Origin: Orbaceae bacterium ESL0721
GTDB lineage: Bacteria; Pseudomonadota; Gammaproteobacteria; Enterobacterales; Orbaceae
Direction: 5' to 3'
Assembly (NCBI GenBank): GCA_029433365.1
Contig: JAQTHZ010000002.1
Span: 310,001 to 374,000, forward strand
Length of the DNA: 64,000 nucleotides
Below the pieces are notes generated by a model that saw only the letters and a program-made list of their open reading frames with translations, was not told the DNA's origin and searched no databases. The position numbers and the translations under genes were made by a program. The stretch's first letter is position 1; each line of letters starts with the position of its first letter. Positions 6,432-14,658 of this stretch are shown here, piece by piece.

Positions 6432-8585
6432 ATGGAAATTTACGGAGCTCTGCAAGACGATTGGTTACATTTTGATTTTATCTTGGGACTTACGGAGGAT
6501 ATGCTCCCCGTTGTCTCTAATCCAACAGCTGGTATATCGCAAAACAGCACGTTAAAAGCTATTGGAAAAACACCATCGCGGTATAACCAAGATAGGAGGG
6601 TTGTCGGTTTCCCTAACTGGACAAACCATATAACTAAACCAAGCCAACTTGAACAGTGGGCTACAGAGCCTGATTACGGTATCTGTATTCAAACTAGACG
6701 GATTAGGGCTATTGACGTTGATGTTGCCGATCCAGTTTTGGCCAAAAGCATACATAAGCACATCAACGATACCCTAGGCATCACGCTACCTTGTCGAGAA
6801 CGTGCTAATAGCAGTAAGTTTTTATTGATGTTTGAGATGGCAGGCGATTTTAGTAAACAGATAATTAAGCTTACCGATAACAACATTATCGAGTTCTTAG
6901 CAACCGGCCAACAGTTTATTGCCGTGGGTACCCACCCTAGTGGCGTTCGCTATGAGTGGCGCGATGGGCTACCGACCTCTATCCCTATCCTCTCTGATAC
7001 ACAGTTTAACGATTTGTGGCAAGGTTTAGCTGACACTTTTGGTGGTGAGGTAGTAAATTCACGTAGTAGTAAAAAACGTGATGTCTATTGCCAGCAGCAA
7101 AATGCTAGTACTGACGATATCGCAGACTTTTTAGATCTAAACTGGACGGTATACGGCGTTGGCGATAACGGGGAGCGTTATATAGAGTGCCCTTTTGCGG
7201 GAGATCACACATCAGAATCTAACGAGACGGCTACCGCCTATTTTATAGAAAACACTTGCGGCTTTGATCAGGGTCATTTCAGATGCTTACATGCGCACTG
7301 CATGGACAAAGACGATGGCGATTTTTTAAATGCCATTGGCTATCGGGCGCAAGATTTCGAAGTCATCCCTTTTGTCGAACAAGACAAGCCTTTACCTCCC
7401 TTTATCCGTGATAAAAACGGAAAGATAGAGGCAACAATCAATAACGTGTTCCTCGCCGTTCAGCGTAAAGACATTTGCGGTTTAGATATACGTTTTGACC
7501 ATTTTCGCGATGAAATCATGTACACCACAAACGGCAGTGATCAGTGGGTCGCTTTTAACGATGCTGACTATACACGCTTACGTATCTGTCTCGAAAAAGG
7601 TGGATTTAAACCGATAGGGAGAGAGTTAATACGTGATGTGGTAATGCTTATCGCTGACGAGAAACCTTTTGACTCTGCTATCGAATGGATATCGCGGTTA
7701 TCGTGGGATGGTGTGCCGCGTATTGCGACCTTTTTATCTGACTATTTTAATGCAGAGCCCTCTGAATACACTAAAGCGGTATCTTTGTACCTATGGACTG
7801 CATTAGCTGGGCGAGTTCTAAAACCTGGTATAAAAGCGGATATGGTACCCATATTGGTAGGTGAACAAGGGTGCGGTAAATCGACTGGCGTAGCTGCTCT
7901 ATCCCCCGCGCTTGACTACTTTTGCGAGATCTCCTTTGCCGAAAAGGATGAAGATTTAGCCCGTAAGATGCGAGGGCGTTTAGTAGGAGAGATTGGCGAA
8001 CTTAGAGGGTTACACTCCAAAGAGCTAGAAAATATTAAAGCTTTCATAACGCGAACTCACGAGAACTGGATCCCCAAATATCGAGAGTTCGCGACCCAAT
8101 TCCCAAGGCGTTTGGTTTTTATAGGTACCACAAACCAAGATGAGTTTTTGGCGGATGACACCGGTAATCGTCGATTCTTGCCTATCAAAGTAAAGGATGT
8201 AGATGTATCTGCGATCAAACTAAACCGCGATCAGCTCTGGGCAGAGGCTAAAACCCTTTTTAATGCCAGCGGTATTCAATACCAAGCAGCCGAGCATTTA
8301 GCCGAAAACGAACATGAACAGTATATGATTAAAGATGCATGGCTGGATGCGGTGAGCAAGTGGCTTGATGAGCCAGATATCCTTACCGGCGAGCGACCAA
8401 TCGAGCGACCATATTTACGTTCTAGCGATGTGTTAAAGGATGCAATAGGTCTAGATACCAAAAATATCGGAAGGCGTGAAGAGTTGCGAATTGGTAAAAC
8501 GTTACAAGTTTTGGGTTATAAAAAAACGGTAGTGCGAGTTGGTAAAAAACTACAAAAAGCATTTATAAAAGAGCGCGATAGGTAA
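6432..8585 (+). CDS. Primase-polymerase fused to VapE-type helicase
   Basis: 717 aa from the ATG at 6432 (in-frame alternatives TTG 6411 and ATG 6417). The N-terminal third carries Prim-Pol features: AIDVDVAD supplies the DxD metal ligands and FIAVGTHPSGVRYEW is a standard family segment. The C-terminal half is a virulence-associated E helicase: Walker A GEQGCGKST, RLVGEIGELRG, and FIGTTNQDEFLADDTGNRRF as sensor region. Together they would prime and open the phage replication origin. Repeats that may be that origin follow immediately, and the first GGTAACA copy overlaps the stop codon. The last 20 residues contain LRIGKTLQ and VRVGKKLQ, recurring in the non-coding stretch before the next gene. 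Confidence 0.9.
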   Translation: MEIYGALQDDWLHFDFILGLTEDMLPVVSNPTAGISQNSTLKAIGKTPSRYNQDRRVVGFPNWTNHITKPSQLEQWATEPDYGICIQTRRIRAIDVDVADPVLAKSIHKHINDTLGITLPCRERANSSKFLLMFEMAGDFSKQIIKLTDNNIIEFLATGQQFIAVGTHPSGVRYEWRDGLPTSIPILSDTQFNDLWQGLADTFGGEVVNSRSSKKRDVYCQQQNASTDDIADFLDLNWTVYGVGDNGERYIECPFAGDHTSESNETATAYFIENTCGFDQGHFRCLHAHCMDKDDGDFLNAIGYRAQDFEVIPFVEQDKPLPPFIRDKNGKIEATINNVFLAVQRKDICGLDIRFDHFRDEIMYTTNGSDQWVAFNDADYTRLRICLEKGGFKPIGRELIRDVVMLIADEKPFDSAIEWISRLSWDGVPRIATFLSDYFNAEPSEYTKAVSLYLWTALAGRVLKPGIKADMVPILVGEQGCGKSTGVAALSPALDYFCEISFAEKDEDLARKMRGRLVGEIGELRGLHSKELENIKAFITRTHENWIPKYREFATQFPRRLVFIGTTNQDEFLADDTGNRRFLPIKVKDVDVSAIKLNRDQLWAEAKTLFNASGIQYQAAEHLAENEHEQYMIKDAWLDAVSKWLDEPDILTGERPIERPYLRSSDVLKDAIGLDTKNIGRREELRIGKTLQVLGYKKTVVRVGKKLQKAFIKERDR

Positions 8586-8767
8586 CAACGGTAACATTTC
8601 ACGCAGAAAGGTAACAAAAAAACTTTAAAAAACAAAGATGTTACCTTTGTTACCTTTGTTACCCTTCTTTTTAAAGTGGACACATAGAAGAGTAAGACTG
8701 CATGAAACACTGTATGGTGTCAGAGCGTCAGGGTATATATAGGAAAAGATCAGTAACAAGGGTAACA
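8581..8767. repeat. GGTAACA repeats, candidate phage replication origin
   Basis: Three GGTAACA copies in plus orientation (8581, 8590, 8610) face three TGTTACC copies (8639, 8648, 8657) spaced exactly nine bases apart, with another GGTAACA at 8761 and a related CAGTAACA at 8751. AAAGGTAACA and TGTTACCTTT form a 10-bp stem around an A-rich loop. Position directly after the primase-helicase and the AT-rich filling fit an iteron origin. A regulatory site for the nearby HTH proteins is the alternative. Confidence 0.5.
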
Positions 8768-8900
8768 AAAAAATAAAAAAGCGTCAAAACACCTTTTACT
8801 AAAAAGGTTAGCCATCGGTTACCGATCTACAGCAACATTAAAAAAGATCGGTAGATGTAAAAAATTGCGAATAGGTAAAAAGTTGCAAAGAGGTAATAAT

Positions 8901-9092
8901 ATGCAAGCAAAGGTTGATTGGTTTCAAATCATATCGGATTTAAAAAAACGTGGTATCTCTGGGCGAGAAGTATCTCGGCGGCTCGGTATGTCTGTCGCTG
9001 CTGTTGATAGCTGGAAAAGAGGATCCTCACCGAGTTACGAGGCTGGGGCTATGCTTATCGCGCTCTGGGAAAAGGAGATGAAAAAGCAATAA
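8901..9092 (+). CDS. Small HTH protein, paralogue of the 9367 gene
   Basis: 63 aa from ATG 8901, preceded by AGAGG at good spacing. Helix-turn-helix in SGREVSRRLGMSVAAVDSWK. The layout (D/N)W..II.D, HTH, then G..LI.LW at the C-terminus is shared with the 73 aa protein at 9367, so the two are likely paralogues. In related phages such small XRE-like proteins precede the late block and may control late transcription, which is inference. Upstream in-frame codons from TTG 8865 read RIGKKLQ, a leftover resembling the end of the primase-helicase, and are not part of this gene. Confidence 0.65.
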   Translation: MQAKVDWFQIISDLKKRGISGREVSRRLGMSVAAVDSWKRGSSPSYEAGAMLIALWEKEMKKQ

Positions 9093-9366
9093 AACCTCTC
9101 ACTCCTCGCGCGCACGCGCGTTAGTCGAGTGCCATACTATCCAACCATTATGTTTTAGGCTTTGCCCTCTTTTTGATCAAATTATAACCATAAACTACGG
9201 TATTTTTACGGTATCGAATACATCCTAAATACATAACATATTGATAACTATACATAAATACATCTAGTTAGAATCCTCATGCAAACTTATAACGTGAAAT
9301 GTTCAAGATTACGAACACCCCCTTATGTTATAAAAATCCCATTACCAACACATCTACGTTACGCAA
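9093..9366. other. Gene-free stretch ahead of the late block
   Basis: Contains a GC hairpin (GCGCGCACGCGCG near 9108), the paired word ACGGTATTTTTACGGTAT (9197-9214) that recurs beside attR, and AT-rich direct repeats of AAATACAT between 9218 and 9270. It probably holds the promoter and control sites for the late genes, but I cannot fix a promoter. Confidence 0.4.
9196..9214 (+). repeat. Copy 1 of TACGGTATTTTT(A)ACGGTAT
   Basis: Two ACGGTAT words 11 bases apart. The same pattern with one extra A lies at 28672-28691, next to the attachment site. It may be a protein-binding site shared by the late control region and the phage end. Confidence 0.5.
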
Positions 9367-9588
9367 TTGCAGCAAATAAATTGGACTAAGATCATCGATG
9401 ACATTCTATCTCGCGATAAATCTATCAACATAGAGACTATCGCGAGGAAGCTATGTGTTCATCGCACCACGGTAGCTCGGTGGCGTAACGAGGGTATTGA
9501 TCCATCTCATGCACGTGGTAGCGAGCTGATTAAACTTTGGCGCAAAGCGGTAAACGATAACGTTCGAAAACCACCCTATTTAATATGA
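9367..9588 (+). CDS. Small HTH protein at the head of the late genes
   Basis: 73 aa with helix-turn-helix IETIARKLCVHRTTVARWR. It aligns with the 63 aa protein at 8901 in the motifs (I/D)W..II.D and G.ELI.LW. The only usable start is TTG 9367 and there is no good ribosome site, so the start is uncertain or the product is made at low level. It lies 15 bases before the first late gene. It could be the late activator; that is inferred from position only. Confidence 0.55.
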   Translation: MQQINWTKIIDDILSRDKSINIETIARKLCVHRTTVARWRNEGIDPSHARGSELIKLWRKAVNDNVRKPPYLI

Positions 9589-9603
9589 TCGCGAGGTTAA
9601 AAA

Positions 9604-10017
9604 ATGAGTAAATCAAAAATTATCGAGACTCCCGGCGCAGATAGCGTTGATACTAGTACTAACGAAGCGCTAAACAATGTTGGCGATGTGCAGAAACAGG
9701 CAGCCACCTGCGAAGAGCTGATAGAGCAACTGACGAATCAATTAATTACAGCACCAGATGATAGCGCAGCATCGGTTATACGCACGCAGATAGACGCGCT
9801 TTTAAAAACAAAAGAACAGATTAAAGATATGCTGGCTACTGCTGATAGTGCACTGCAATCTGTACAAGTTAAAGCGCAAATGGCAGCAAGCGCACAAAAG
9901 AAAACGGATATGTCAGGTATCACGGTTAACAAGCGAGATGTGAAAACCCTTAGCGGTTCAAACGTCAAGCTAACTGAATCTAGTTATGTTATTAGTAAAA
10001 AGAAGGATGCTAAATAG
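9604..10017 (+). CDS. Phage late-operon protein of unknown function
   Basis: 137 aa, mostly helical and Gln/Ala/Thr-rich, with a likely coiled coil at about residues 30-90 (CEELIEQLTNQLI, IRTQIDALLKTKEQIKDML). It precedes the portal gene with an 83 aa protein between them and overlaps that gene's GTG start by one base. In related prophages one or two such small proteins open the head gene cluster. Function is unknown; a head or assembly accessory role is possible. Confidence 0.65.
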   Translation: MSKSKIIETPGADSVDTSTNEALNNVGDVQKQAATCEELIEQLTNQLITAPDDSAASVIRTQIDALLKTKEQIKDMLATADSALQSVQVKAQMAASAQKKTDMSGITVNKRDVKTLSGSNVKLTESSYVISKKKDAK

Positions 10018-10268
10018 TGAGCGGTGGATTAGGTAGCATAGCGAACACCCTAACTGGCGGATTGCTAGGTGGCGGTGGTGCTAAAATCAAAGTTAACAAC
10101 CAAACGGCGCAAGACACAGCACAGCAAGAGACAGATAAATCTCAACAGAAAGTAAATGCTGCCATTTCGCGTAAAAAGAACCGCAGCCTACTTAGTACAG
10201 GTGCGAACAGTAGCGATGACAGTGGTGTGCAAGCCGCGCAAGCAGCTAAAAAGCTATTAGGTGAATAA
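10017..10268 (+). CDS. Gly-rich small late protein
   Basis: 83 aa from GTG 10017, the only start near the end of the previous gene. The opening SGGLGSIANTLTGGLLGGGG is glycine-rich, and a Gln/Ala-rich, lysine-rich body follows (KVNAAISRKKNRSLLSTG). Similar short Gly-rich, hydrophobic leaders are seen in small proteins encoded before the portal of podoviruses. No function known. The portal gene begins three bases after its stop. Confidence 0.55.
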   Translation: MSGGLGSIANTLTGGLLGGGGAKIKVNNQTAQDTAQQETDKSQQKVNAAISRKKNRSLLSTGANSSDDSGVQAAQAAKKLLGE

Positions 10269-10271
10269 CTA

Positions 10272-11870
10272 ATGGAGAACGCCGCGAGCAAAATCATTAG
10301 CCGAGTCTCTTCATTAAGAGCCGAGCGCGCATCGCTCGAACGGGTTTGGAAAGATTGCTACGAGCACACTTTCCCGATTCGCGCATCTGGGCTGCTTGGC
10401 GATGCGTTCACTGCAGATCAGGCAAAGAACAAAGTAGCAGATCTGCTGACAACTGAAGGTACCCGCGGCGCCCGAGATATCGCATCGATTATCGTTGGCG
10501 GGATGACGCCATCCAACGCTAAGTGGTTTGATCTGGTTATCGATGATGTCGAAAAGATCGAAGATGAGGCGCTAAAAAAAGCATCTGATATCATCTTCCG
10601 TAAGATCCACTCTTCAAACTATGATAGCGAAGCGGTCGAAAGCATGTTAGATAATGTGATCGCTGGGCAGTCAGCCACTTACATATCAGAGAACGAGGAT
10701 GCAAGCGGGTACAGTTTCGAACAGTGGAATCTCGCGGATGTATTTGCCTCATCAACTCGACGCGACGGTGTTATCGATACGATATACCACTGTTACTCAA
10801 TGACAGCAGAGCAAGCAGTTAAGGAGTTCGGGGATGCATTAAGCGATAAGATTAAAAGCGATGCTGCTAAAAAACCTTCACAGTTGTATCAATTCATTCA
10901 CTATATCGCGCCTCGTACAGACTATATACCGGGGTCACCATTCCAAAAGGATTTACCTTTTTTAAGCTACCATATCGAGGAGGACAGCAAAGAGATCCTT
11001 CGCGAAAGTGGATATCATGAGTTCCCTGTCTGCTTCCCGCGTTGGCAAAAGCAGAAAGAGAGCGCGTACGGTGTAGGGCTTGTATATGATGCACTGCCAG
11101 CAATCAAAGAGCTTAACGAGTTGAAGAGATTAGAAAAGCTCGGACTCGGTATCGCAGCAGCTGGAATGTATATCGCACAAGACGATGGGATACTAAACCC
11201 AAGCATGATAACAATCGGAGCTGGGGAGATCGTAGTTGCTGCAAGTACTGATAGTTTAAAACCCCTAGGGTCATCTAATAATTTCAGCGTAACGTTCTCT
11301 CAAGAAGAACGCCTACAAGCCGAAATTCGTGCAACACTGATGGCAGATCAGCTACCACCCGTTGAGAGTGGTGTTAGAACTGCTACGGAGTTTCACGTTA
11401 GATTGCAGTACTTAAGGCAGTTACTAGGTCCAGTTTTTGGGCGGTTAAATTCGGAATGGCTACAGGTTTTAGTACTACGCTGTTTTGGTATCGCATTTAG
11501 GAACGGTTGGATCGAACTACCTGAATCGCTATCTAATCGTGTATACAACGTTAAATACTTATCCCCGTTAGCACAAGCACAACGCGAATCTGAAATAGCA
11601 AGCGTTGAGCGCTTTATGGGGCAGGTAACAGGTATTATGCAAGTTAACCCACAAATCATCGATAACATCGATACTGATGAAGTTATTCGTCAGCTCGCAG
11701 ATAAACAGAACATTGTAGATATTATTCGCAGTAAAGATGAAGTTGAAGAGCTACGAGCACAACGTGAAAAAGCACAGGAGGCACAGCGACAACAAATGAT
11801 GCAAGAGCAGATAAGTATGACAGCGGCAACAGAACAAGCAAAGGCGGCAGCAGCTTATGGACAAGTATAA
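10272..11870 (+). CDS. Portal (head-to-tail connector), T7 gp8-like
   Basis: 532 aa, the typical size for the podovirus connector family of T7 gp8. The start ASKIISRVSSLRAERASLERVWKDCYEHTFP and the motif TEGTRGARDIASIIVGGMTPSN (in two parts) are characteristic. The C-terminus is a Gln/Glu/Ala-rich helix (about 490-530), as in other portal barrels. Twelve copies should form the ring through which DNA enters and leaves the head. It overlaps the following 76 aa gene by 14 bases. Confidence 0.88.
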   Translation: MENAASKIISRVSSLRAERASLERVWKDCYEHTFPIRASGLLGDAFTADQAKNKVADLLTTEGTRGARDIASIIVGGMTPSNAKWFDLVIDDVEKIEDEALKKASDIIFRKIHSSNYDSEAVESMLDNVIAGQSATYISENEDASGYSFEQWNLADVFASSTRRDGVIDTIYHCYSMTAEQAVKEFGDALSDKIKSDAAKKPSQLYQFIHYIAPRTDYIPGSPFQKDLPFLSYHIEEDSKEILRESGYHEFPVCFPRWQKQKESAYGVGLVYDALPAIKELNELKRLEKLGLGIAAAGMYIAQDDGILNPSMITIGAGEIVVAASTDSLKPLGSSNNFSVTFSQEERLQAEIRATLMADQLPPVESGVRTATEFHVRLQYLRQLLGPVFGRLNSEWLQVLVLRCFGIAFRNGWIELPESLSNRVYNVKYLSPLAQAQRESEIASVERFMGQVTGIMQVNPQIIDNIDTDEVIRQLADKQNIVDIIRSKDEVEELRAQREKAQEAQRQQMMQEQISMTAATEQAKAAAAYGQV

Positions 11871-12087
11871 ACCAATAGATTGCTACGATTACGAGAAAGT
11901 TTTTAGCTTACCGCACGCAACTGGGGTACCGGTATTGCAAGACTTGGTTAACAGGTTTTCACATGCGGCAGGAGCTTTTGTAAAAGACGATGAAGGTGGA
12001 CGCCAAACCGCTTTCAACTTAGGGCAAAAATCGGTGATTGATTACATCATCGCACAGTTAAACGAAGCGAAAAGAGGAAACAAGTAA
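11857..12087 (+). CDS. Bbp19-like small phage protein
   Basis: 76 aa. The pattern of a phenylalanine-rich start (YEKVFSLPHATGVPVLQDLV), GRQTAFNLGQKSV and a terminal helix matches the small Bbp19-like family found between portal and scaffold genes in many podoviruses. Function is unknown; a minor head or assembly role is inferred from constant position. The start overlaps the portal end, with a purine-rich ribosome site (GGCGGCAG) inside that gene. Confidence 0.65.
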   Translation: MDKYKPIDCYDYEKVFSLPHATGVPVLQDLVNRFSHAAGAFVKDDEGGRQTAFNLGQKSVIDYIIAQLNEAKRGNK

Positions 12088-12984
12088 ATGTTTAGAGGAT
12101 TACATCACGCTTTATATGACGTAGCTATCGAAGGGGGTACAGGTGGCGCGCCAGCAAGTGTCGCCGATGCAATTGGTGCTAGCAATCCAACGCAGCCTTC
12201 TCAGACAGGGGATCAAGATAGCCAACCTTCGGTACTGTCTACTGGCACGGAACAGCAAAAAGCGCCTGATCAGCAGAATCAAAACTTTTCTTTTCCTGAA
12301 AAGTGCACAGTAAAAAATGAAGACGGTAGCGTCAATAACGAGGCATCGACACAAAAACTTCTTGAAAGCTATACCCATCTCTCAAAGCGAATGGGGGAAA
12401 CTGGGGGGTTAGTTCCAACTAGCGCAGACGGTTATAAAATTGAGTTTGATCAGGAGGCGTTAGGTTTCCCAGAAAGCGTTACACCTGAACTCCTAAGAGC
12501 AGATCCTGATTTTAAACGCTTTTCTGAAGAGGCGCATAAGGCTGGCTTTACCAACGAACAGATGAATTTAGTCGCTAAAGAGTATCTGGGCGTCGTTCGT
12601 GATCTGGTCGACCGCCGGTATGAAAATGATTTGAACGCATGTAAAACCGAGCTTATGGAAACATGGAAAACGCCAGACGAAATGTCAACAGGCATCAACA
12701 ATGCGTTAAAAGCGTTTAACCATTTTGCGAGTGATCAGGATAAAGCATTAATTGATACAATAGGCAACAACCCTTTAGTCGTTCGTCTACTTGCAAACAT
12801 CGGCGCGACAATGCGGGAAGATGCACCAGCACGCAATACGCAACCACCAGAATCACGCGAGACGATAACGTCGCTAATGAAATCAGAAGCGTACCACGAT
12901 CCGAAGCATCCTGACCATGATCGTGTAACGCAACAAGTTAAACAGTACTACAGACAAACTGTAGGCGATGAAGTTATCTATTAA
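12088..12984 (+). CDS. Capsid assembly scaffolding protein
   Basis: 298 aa, starting one base after the previous stop. Residues 15-75 are low-complexity (Gly, Gln, Pro, Ser). Beyond that lies a helical body (YKIEFDQEALGFPESVTPE, AHKAGFTNEQMNLVAKEYLG) that matches phage scaffold proteins placed before the capsid gene. It should direct capsid protein polymerisation and then leave the head. A terminator after it and a gap before the capsid gene suggest separate control of scaffold and capsid amounts. Confidence 0.78.
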   Translation: MFRGLHHALYDVAIEGGTGGAPASVADAIGASNPTQPSQTGDQDSQPSVLSTGTEQQKAPDQQNQNFSFPEKCTVKNEDGSVNNEASTQKLLESYTHLSKRMGETGGLVPTSADGYKIEFDQEALGFPESVTPELLRADPDFKRFSEEAHKAGFTNEQMNLVAKEYLGVVRDLVDRRYENDLNACKTELMETWKTPDEMSTGINNALKAFNHFASDQDKALIDTIGNNPLVVRLLANIGATMREDAPARNTQPPESRETITSLMKSEAYHDPKHPDHDRVTQQVKQYYRQTVGDEVIY

Positions 12985-13002
12985 TATAAAAATTTCACTC
13001 GG

Positions 13003-13026
13003 AGCCGCTCACACAGCGGCTTTTTT
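13003..13026 (+). terminator. Terminator between scaffold and capsid genes
   Basis: AGCCGCT, a five-base loop and AGCGGCT followed by TTTTTT. It probably lowers read-through so that capsid is also made from a promoter in the 13027-13202 gap; no clear promoter boxes could be fixed there. Confidence 0.8.
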
Positions 13027-13202
13027 ATTTCTACCATAAACCTCGTGCAAAAACGCACATCTACCTATGTTAAATTCCATTTCATAGACCCGAAGGCATT
13101 CGGACACTCTACTTACTGCACATAGCACCAAGCCGACAGTGCTATGTATATAAGAGCCGCATAAGCGATAACTCTCTCGGTGTATTTGATGAGTTTTATA
13201 TT

Positions 13203-14081
13203 ATGAGTTTTGCAGCTAACGCAACAAAAATTACAGCAGCATATGTCCAAGAGTTCCATGATTCTTTTGAAATTGAAATGCAACAAAAGGAGTCACGTTT
13301 ACTAAAAACGGTTGATAACCGTGGGAGTATTACAGGAAACAGTTTTACGATTAACGACATGGGTGTACTTGATATGCAAGATCGTACACGTTTTGGTGAT
13401 ACCGAGTGGGATTTACCGGATACGGGTACACGATATGTATATCTGAAAGATAAAGCCTTAGCGGTACCTATCGACAAGATGGACGTACCAAAATTAGTAG
13501 CCAAAGTACAAGGTCCTTACATGAACGCCTGTTTGTACGCCTACCAACGTGAAGTCGACAAGATTATCTATAACGCTTTACTCGATCCTATTGCACGTAT
13601 CGACAAGTACGACGGCGTGTCAACGCAGGTAACCTTGCCAGCAACACAGCGGATCTCCGGCACAGCTTCGCTTAAAGATAAGATTATCTCTGCAAAAGCA
13701 ATCTTTCGTGCTAACGAATGTGACGAACAAAATGGGGAAAAATTATATGTTTTATATAATTCAACTATGTTGCAAGAAGTTTTAGGCGATACCACGTTGA
13801 CTAGTGCCGATTTTATGGCAGTAAAAATGTTACAAGAGGGTGCGGTAAGCACTAAATGGTTAGGTGTCGAGTGGATCCCGTATGAAGATATGCGCACTAA
13901 TGAAGGGGTAACATCGACGGTAATGTATACAGGCTCTGCTGTTCATTACGGGCAAGGATCTAACTACGATGTTGATATCGGACCACGTCGCGATAAAAAC
14001 AATACTATTCAGATCTACGTTGATGCCTCTATGGCAGCTGGTCGTGCTAACGAGCAGAAAGTAGTAGAACTTATGTTTTAA
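13203..14081 (+). CDS. Major capsid protein
   Basis: 292 aa. Position between scaffold and tail tube genes and size fit a podovirus capsid protein. Segments such as FEIEMQQKESRLLKTVDNRG (start) and YVYLKDKALAVPIDKMD match a phage capsid family found in temperate podoviruses and prophages. An HK97 fold is expected for such proteins but cannot be read from the sequence. The upstream gap suggests its own promoter, fitting the high amount needed. Confidence 0.82.
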   Translation: MSFAANATKITAAYVQEFHDSFEIEMQQKESRLLKTVDNRGSITGNSFTINDMGVLDMQDRTRFGDTEWDLPDTGTRYVYLKDKALAVPIDKMDVPKLVAKVQGPYMNACLYAYQREVDKIIYNALLDPIARIDKYDGVSTQVTLPATQRISGTASLKDKIISAKAIFRANECDEQNGEKLYVLYNSTMLQEVLGDTTLTSADFMAVKMLQEGAVSTKWLGVEWIPYEDMRTNEGVTSTVMYTGSAVHYGQGSNYDVDIGPRRDKNNTIQIYVDASMAAGRANEQKVVELMF

Positions 14082-14096
14082 TAGGGAGAGCGTTAT

Positions 14097-14657
14097 ATGG
14101 CAACAAAGGTAGGGATCTGTTCAAATGCAGCACTGCTGGTCGGCGATATACCTATTGCTGACTTAACAGATGATACCCTGCCTGCCAGACTAACGCTTAA
14201 CCTTTTTGATTCAGTTCGAGACGCATTGCTCCGCGCCCACCCGTGGAGCTTTGCTATTAAACGTGTCAAGTTATCACCATTAGCAACAAAACCAATCTTT
14301 GGCTATCCGTTTGAGTTTAATACACCATCTGACATGTTACGGTTCGTTAGTTTAGATAACAAGCATGGACTCGATTTTAAGCTAGAAGGTAGGAAAATAT
14401 TAGCCAACCAACCATCGATTAATATTATATATGTTTACCGTAACGAGGATGTATCCACGTGGCCACCTGACTTTATCGAAACGGTTACATATGAGCTTGC
14501 TGCCAAGATCGCTTACCCGATAGCTAACTCGGATACACTTCGGCAATCCCTAAAACAAGAAGCCCAATACTGTTTAGCTGTTGCAAAAATCAATAATGCG
14601 ATAGAAAACCCGTCACCTAGATTGCAAACAAACCCGTTGTTGTCTGCGAGGTATTAA
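14097..14657 (+). CDS. Tail tubular protein A, T7 gp11-like adaptor
   Basis: 186 aa. The start NAALLVGDIPIADLTDDTLPA is the usual opening of T7 gp11 (tail tube A) relatives. The run LRAHPWSFAIKRV is also a common feature. It should form the ring under the portal on which the nozzle is built. Ribosome site AGGGAGAG precedes the ATG; the nozzle gene starts two bases after the stop. Confidence 0.85.
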   Translation: MATKVGICSNAALLVGDIPIADLTDDTLPARLTLNLFDSVRDALLRAHPWSFAIKRVKLSPLATKPIFGYPFEFNTPSDMLRFVSLDNKHGLDFKLEGRKILANQPSINIIYVYRNEDVSTWPPDFIETVTYELAAKIAYPIANSDTLRQSLKQEAQYCLAVAKINNAIENPSPRLQTNPLLSARY

Positions 14658-14658
14658 T

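Noticed and set aside
8865-8900. TTG start for the 8901 HTH gene
   Set aside because: The extra codons repeat the end of the primase-helicase; the ribosome site AGAGG belongs to ATG 8901.
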